The notes under the pieces were generated by a model. That model ran no database searches. It was not told where the DNA came from and saw only the letters and a list, made by a program, of their open reading frames with translations. 64,000 bases of DNA from CBDFLD01 sp965249005 (GTDB lineage: Bacteria; Acidobacteriota; UBA6911): contig CBDFLD010000022.1 in NCBI GenBank assembly GCA_965249005.1, positions 806,001 to 870,000 on the forward strand, written 5' to 3'. Position numbers and translations under genes: made by a program. Below, piece by piece: positions 62,197-64,000 of the stretch (position 1 is the first letter of the stretch; every line of letters starts with the position of its first letter).

Positions 62197-63747
62197 TCAT
62201 CGAGACGCGCCGAATCTACCTTTTACATTCACCGCGATTGTCGTTGCCCACAAGAGCAAGAAGGCGATGCCCAGTCCCAGGGCAACCGGCCTGGCCGGAG
62301 CCAGGAATCCTTCGATGAAATTGCTCGAACCCGTCATCGTTTGAATGAACCGCTCCTCGAGGGCCGGGCCCAAGATCAACCCCAGCACCACCGGTGCCAG
62401 CGGGATCCGGCGGCGCTCGAGAAAGAAGCCCAGAAGTCCCATGAGAAGCATGGTGATGACATCAAAGTAGGCGGCGTTGAGCGCAAATGAGCCGACGATA
62501 CAAAAGAGCAGAATGGTCGGTAACAGAATTCGCCTGGGGACACGAACAATTGCGCTGCCAGTTTTGATTGCCACCAGCCCGATCGGAATGAGGATCAGAT
62601 TCGCCAGAATGAAGATCAGATAGATGCTGTAAACCAGACTAGCTTGCTTAGCGAAGATGTCCGGGCCCGGCGTAATGTTCTTCATCAGAAGCACGCCGAT
62701 CACAATAGCGGTGATCGAGTCGCCGGGAATTCCAAAGACCAGTGCGGGAATCCAGGCACCTGCAAGGGCGGCATTGTTCGAAGTCGTGGCGTCCGCGATG
62801 CCTTCGATAGAGCCCCTGCCGTACTCTTCCGGCTTGCTGCTGAACCGTTTGGAAACAGCCATCGAGACCCATGCGGCGATATCCCCACCTGCGCCCGGCA
62901 ACATTCCGATCAGCGCGCCGATACCCCCGGAACGAATCGCATGTCCCTTTCGACTTGCAATAATTCCAAAGCCAGCCCCAAGAACGGATCTGACTGGTTG
63001 GACGATCATCCGCTGAAAAAGACCGGCAACCACCCTTTCGTTCTTCGAAAGGTTTTCCTCTGCGCCGCCGGCCCGCATGCGCACAAGATTGCTGAGGATT
63101 TCTGAGACGCCAAAAAGGCCGATCATGGCCGGAATGAAGCTGATGCCATTGTAGAGCTCCGCCTGTCCGAACGTGAAGCGCGCTTCCGTATGGACAGCGC
63201 TCAAGCCTATCGTAGAAATCAATAGCCCAGTGAAAAGCGATACGAGTGCGTTGATCTTTGGTCCGGTTGAAACGACGACAGCGCAGCTCAAACCCAAAAG
63301 GTAGAGCCAGAAATACTCCGCGGCGCTGAACATGGTTGCGAACCTGGAAAGTTGGTGACCCAGCCCGATGAGAACCACAGCACCCATGAGTCCCCCCGTG
63401 ACGCTGCACACGAGTGCTGTTCCAAGTGCGAGGTCCGATTTCCCTTGCTCCGTGAGCGCCCTCGCGTCGTTGGCGTAGGCGGCCGAGGCGGGCGTGCCAG
63501 GAATACGCAAGAGGGCCGCTGGGATGTCCCCGGCGAAAATGGCGCACGCGACCATCGAAACCACCGCGGCGAGAGCTACAACGGGCTCGAGCCAGTACGT
63601 GATGGGGACCAAAAGTGCGACGGACATGGTTGCGGTGAGGCCGGGGATCGATCCGATAAATACGCCTACCGCCGACGCCAGCGTGATGGCGATCCAAACA
63701 GAAGGATCCGTGAAGACAAGTTGAAATGCTTGTGAAAGAGCTTCCAT
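62197..63747 (-). CDS. tctA: Tripartite tricarboxylate transporter large membrane subunit
   Basis: The 516-residue protein matches TctA: GVFIGSIPGLTATMSVALLVPITYWL (in parts), AIFAGDIPAALLRIPGTPASAAYANDARALTEQGK (in parts), IPALVFGIPGDSITAIVIGVLLM, all in many membrane helices. It is the permease of a carboxylate uptake system that uses a periplasmic binding protein (TctC). Its ATG overlaps the stop of tctB (TAATG), so the genes are coupled. tctC is not in the window and probably lies upstream beyond the edge. Confidence 0.93.
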   Translation of the reverse strand: MEALSQAFQLVFTDPSVWIAITLASAVGVFIGSIPGLTATMSVALLVPITYWLEPVVALAAVVSMVACAIFAGDIPAALLRIPGTPASAAYANDARALTEQGKSDLALGTALVCSVTGGLMGAVVLIGLGHQLSRFATMFSAAEYFWLYLLGLSCAVVVSTGPKINALVSLFTGLLISTIGLSAVHTEARFTFGQAELYNGISFIPAMIGLFGVSEILSNLVRMRAGGAEENLSKNERVVAGLFQRMIVQPVRSVLGAGFGIIASRKGHAIRSGGIGALIGMLPGAGGDIAAWVSMAVSKRFSSKPEEYGRGSIEGIADATTSNNAALAGAWIPALVFGIPGDSITAIVIGVLLMKNITPGPDIFAKQASLVYSIYLIFILANLILIPIGLVAIKTGSAIVRVPRRILLPTILLFCIVGSFALNAAYFDVITMLLMGLLGFFLERRRIPLAPVVLGLILGPALEERFIQTMTGSSNFIEGFLAPARPVALGLGIAFLLLWATTIAVNVKGRFGASR

Positions 63748-64000
63748 TACCATCCAATCCAACCGCGAGGAAGCGGGACCCTCAGATACACTGCGAAAAC
63801 TTGATAAATGATCGGCACCAGAATGAGGGTGATCGGCACGAAGACTCTCCAGCTCACTTTCATGCGTAAAAAGAGGCCAGAGAGAATAACCACAGAGCTG
63901 ACGACGAAACCTAGACTCTCGGCAGCAAAGAGGTAAAACAAGATCGCGGCAACAATCAGGAGAATGTCGGTTAAGGCCTTCGAGCCCACCGCCGTGGTCT
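63747..64000 (-). CDS. tctB: Tripartite tricarboxylate transporter small membrane subunit (partial)
   Basis: The C-terminal 80 or so residues have helices typical of TctB (DILLIVAAILFYLFAAESLGFVVSSVVILSGLFL, in parts) and end RVPLPRGWIGW, overlapping tctA by TAATG. Normal TctB has about 150 residues, so the gene runs past the window end. Confidence 0.82.
   Translation of the reverse strand, partial: TTAVGSKALTDILLIVAAILFYLFAAESLGFVVSSVVILSGLFLRMKVSWRVFVPITLILVPIIYQVFAVYLRVPLPRGWIGW

Noticed and set aside
1..64000. CRISPR arrays, tRNA, rRNA or a prophage
   Set aside because: I looked for regularly spaced repeats, cloverleaf-like sequences, rRNA segments and phage structural genes and found none.

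Overview
This 64-kb window is a GC-rich (by eye near 60%) chromosomal segment from a free-living or host-associated heterotrophic bacterium. Exported S9 and CocE-type hydrolases, Tat-exported phosphatase and sulfatase proteins, an FGE-like protein, VCBS-repeat lipoproteins, TPR/redoxin proteins and TctAB/DASS carboxylate transporters together resemble Acidobacteriota or a similar soil or marine phylum. This is a weak inference: there is no rRNA or phylogenetic marker here, and I find no rRNA or tRNA gene.

Layout. 0-5.6 kb is scrambled: an FGE-like gene cut by an IS1380-family element, the 3' relic of a two-receiver signalling gene, a response-regulator/PAS gene and a TonB-receptor gene fused tail to tail. 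5.7-12.6 kb holds a membrane/START-like protein under two palindromic operator-like boxes, an AhpD-like gene with an in-frame TGA exactly at the second Cys of a CxxC motif (candidate selenoprotein), an acyl-CoA ligase, a methyltransferase-esterase read-through ORF and a secreted protein of unknown function. 12.7-22.8 kb is a minus-strand run: a collapsed oxidoreductase, PhoD-like phosphatase, S9 peptidase, CocE-like hydrolase without its nucleophile, metallophosphoesterase, MmcQ/YjbR protein, M48 protease and Yip1-like protein. 23.1-31.7 kb is intact metabolism: MIO ammonia-lyase, SelA-like PLP enzyme, VCBS lipoprotein, Nudix CoA pyrophosphatase, acyl-CoA synthetase, histidine phosphatase and SBF transporter.

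31.7-46.6 kb is a decayed mobile-element island. It holds glycosyltransferase and DegT fragments, an IS3 relic, an IS256 element, an IS21 element with two extra genes inside a nitrilase gene, a broken DUF3179 gene, a nuclease-superfamily fragment, IS1380 copy 2 and a methyltransferase fragment. 46.7-53 kb returns to intact genes: a TPR-redoxin protein, then panB-panE-panC-coaX, which take 2-oxoisovalerate to 4'-phosphopantothenate if beta-alanine is supplied (no panD here). 53.0-58.9 kb is one redoxin gene split by two insertions: a 2.83-kb IS1595-type transposon carrying a DNA methyltransferase-HNH protein, and IS1380 copy 3. 59-64 kb holds a DASS transporter, a Tat lipoprotein sulfatase and tctBA.

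Main points of interest: the TGA/CxxC candidate selenoprotein, the IS1595-type cargo transposon with clear terminal repeats and an 8-bp duplication, the CTAG target preference of three nearly identical IS1380 copies (one with an exact duplication that lets the host gene be rebuilt), the four-gene IS21, and a roughly 100-bp structured dispersed repeat.
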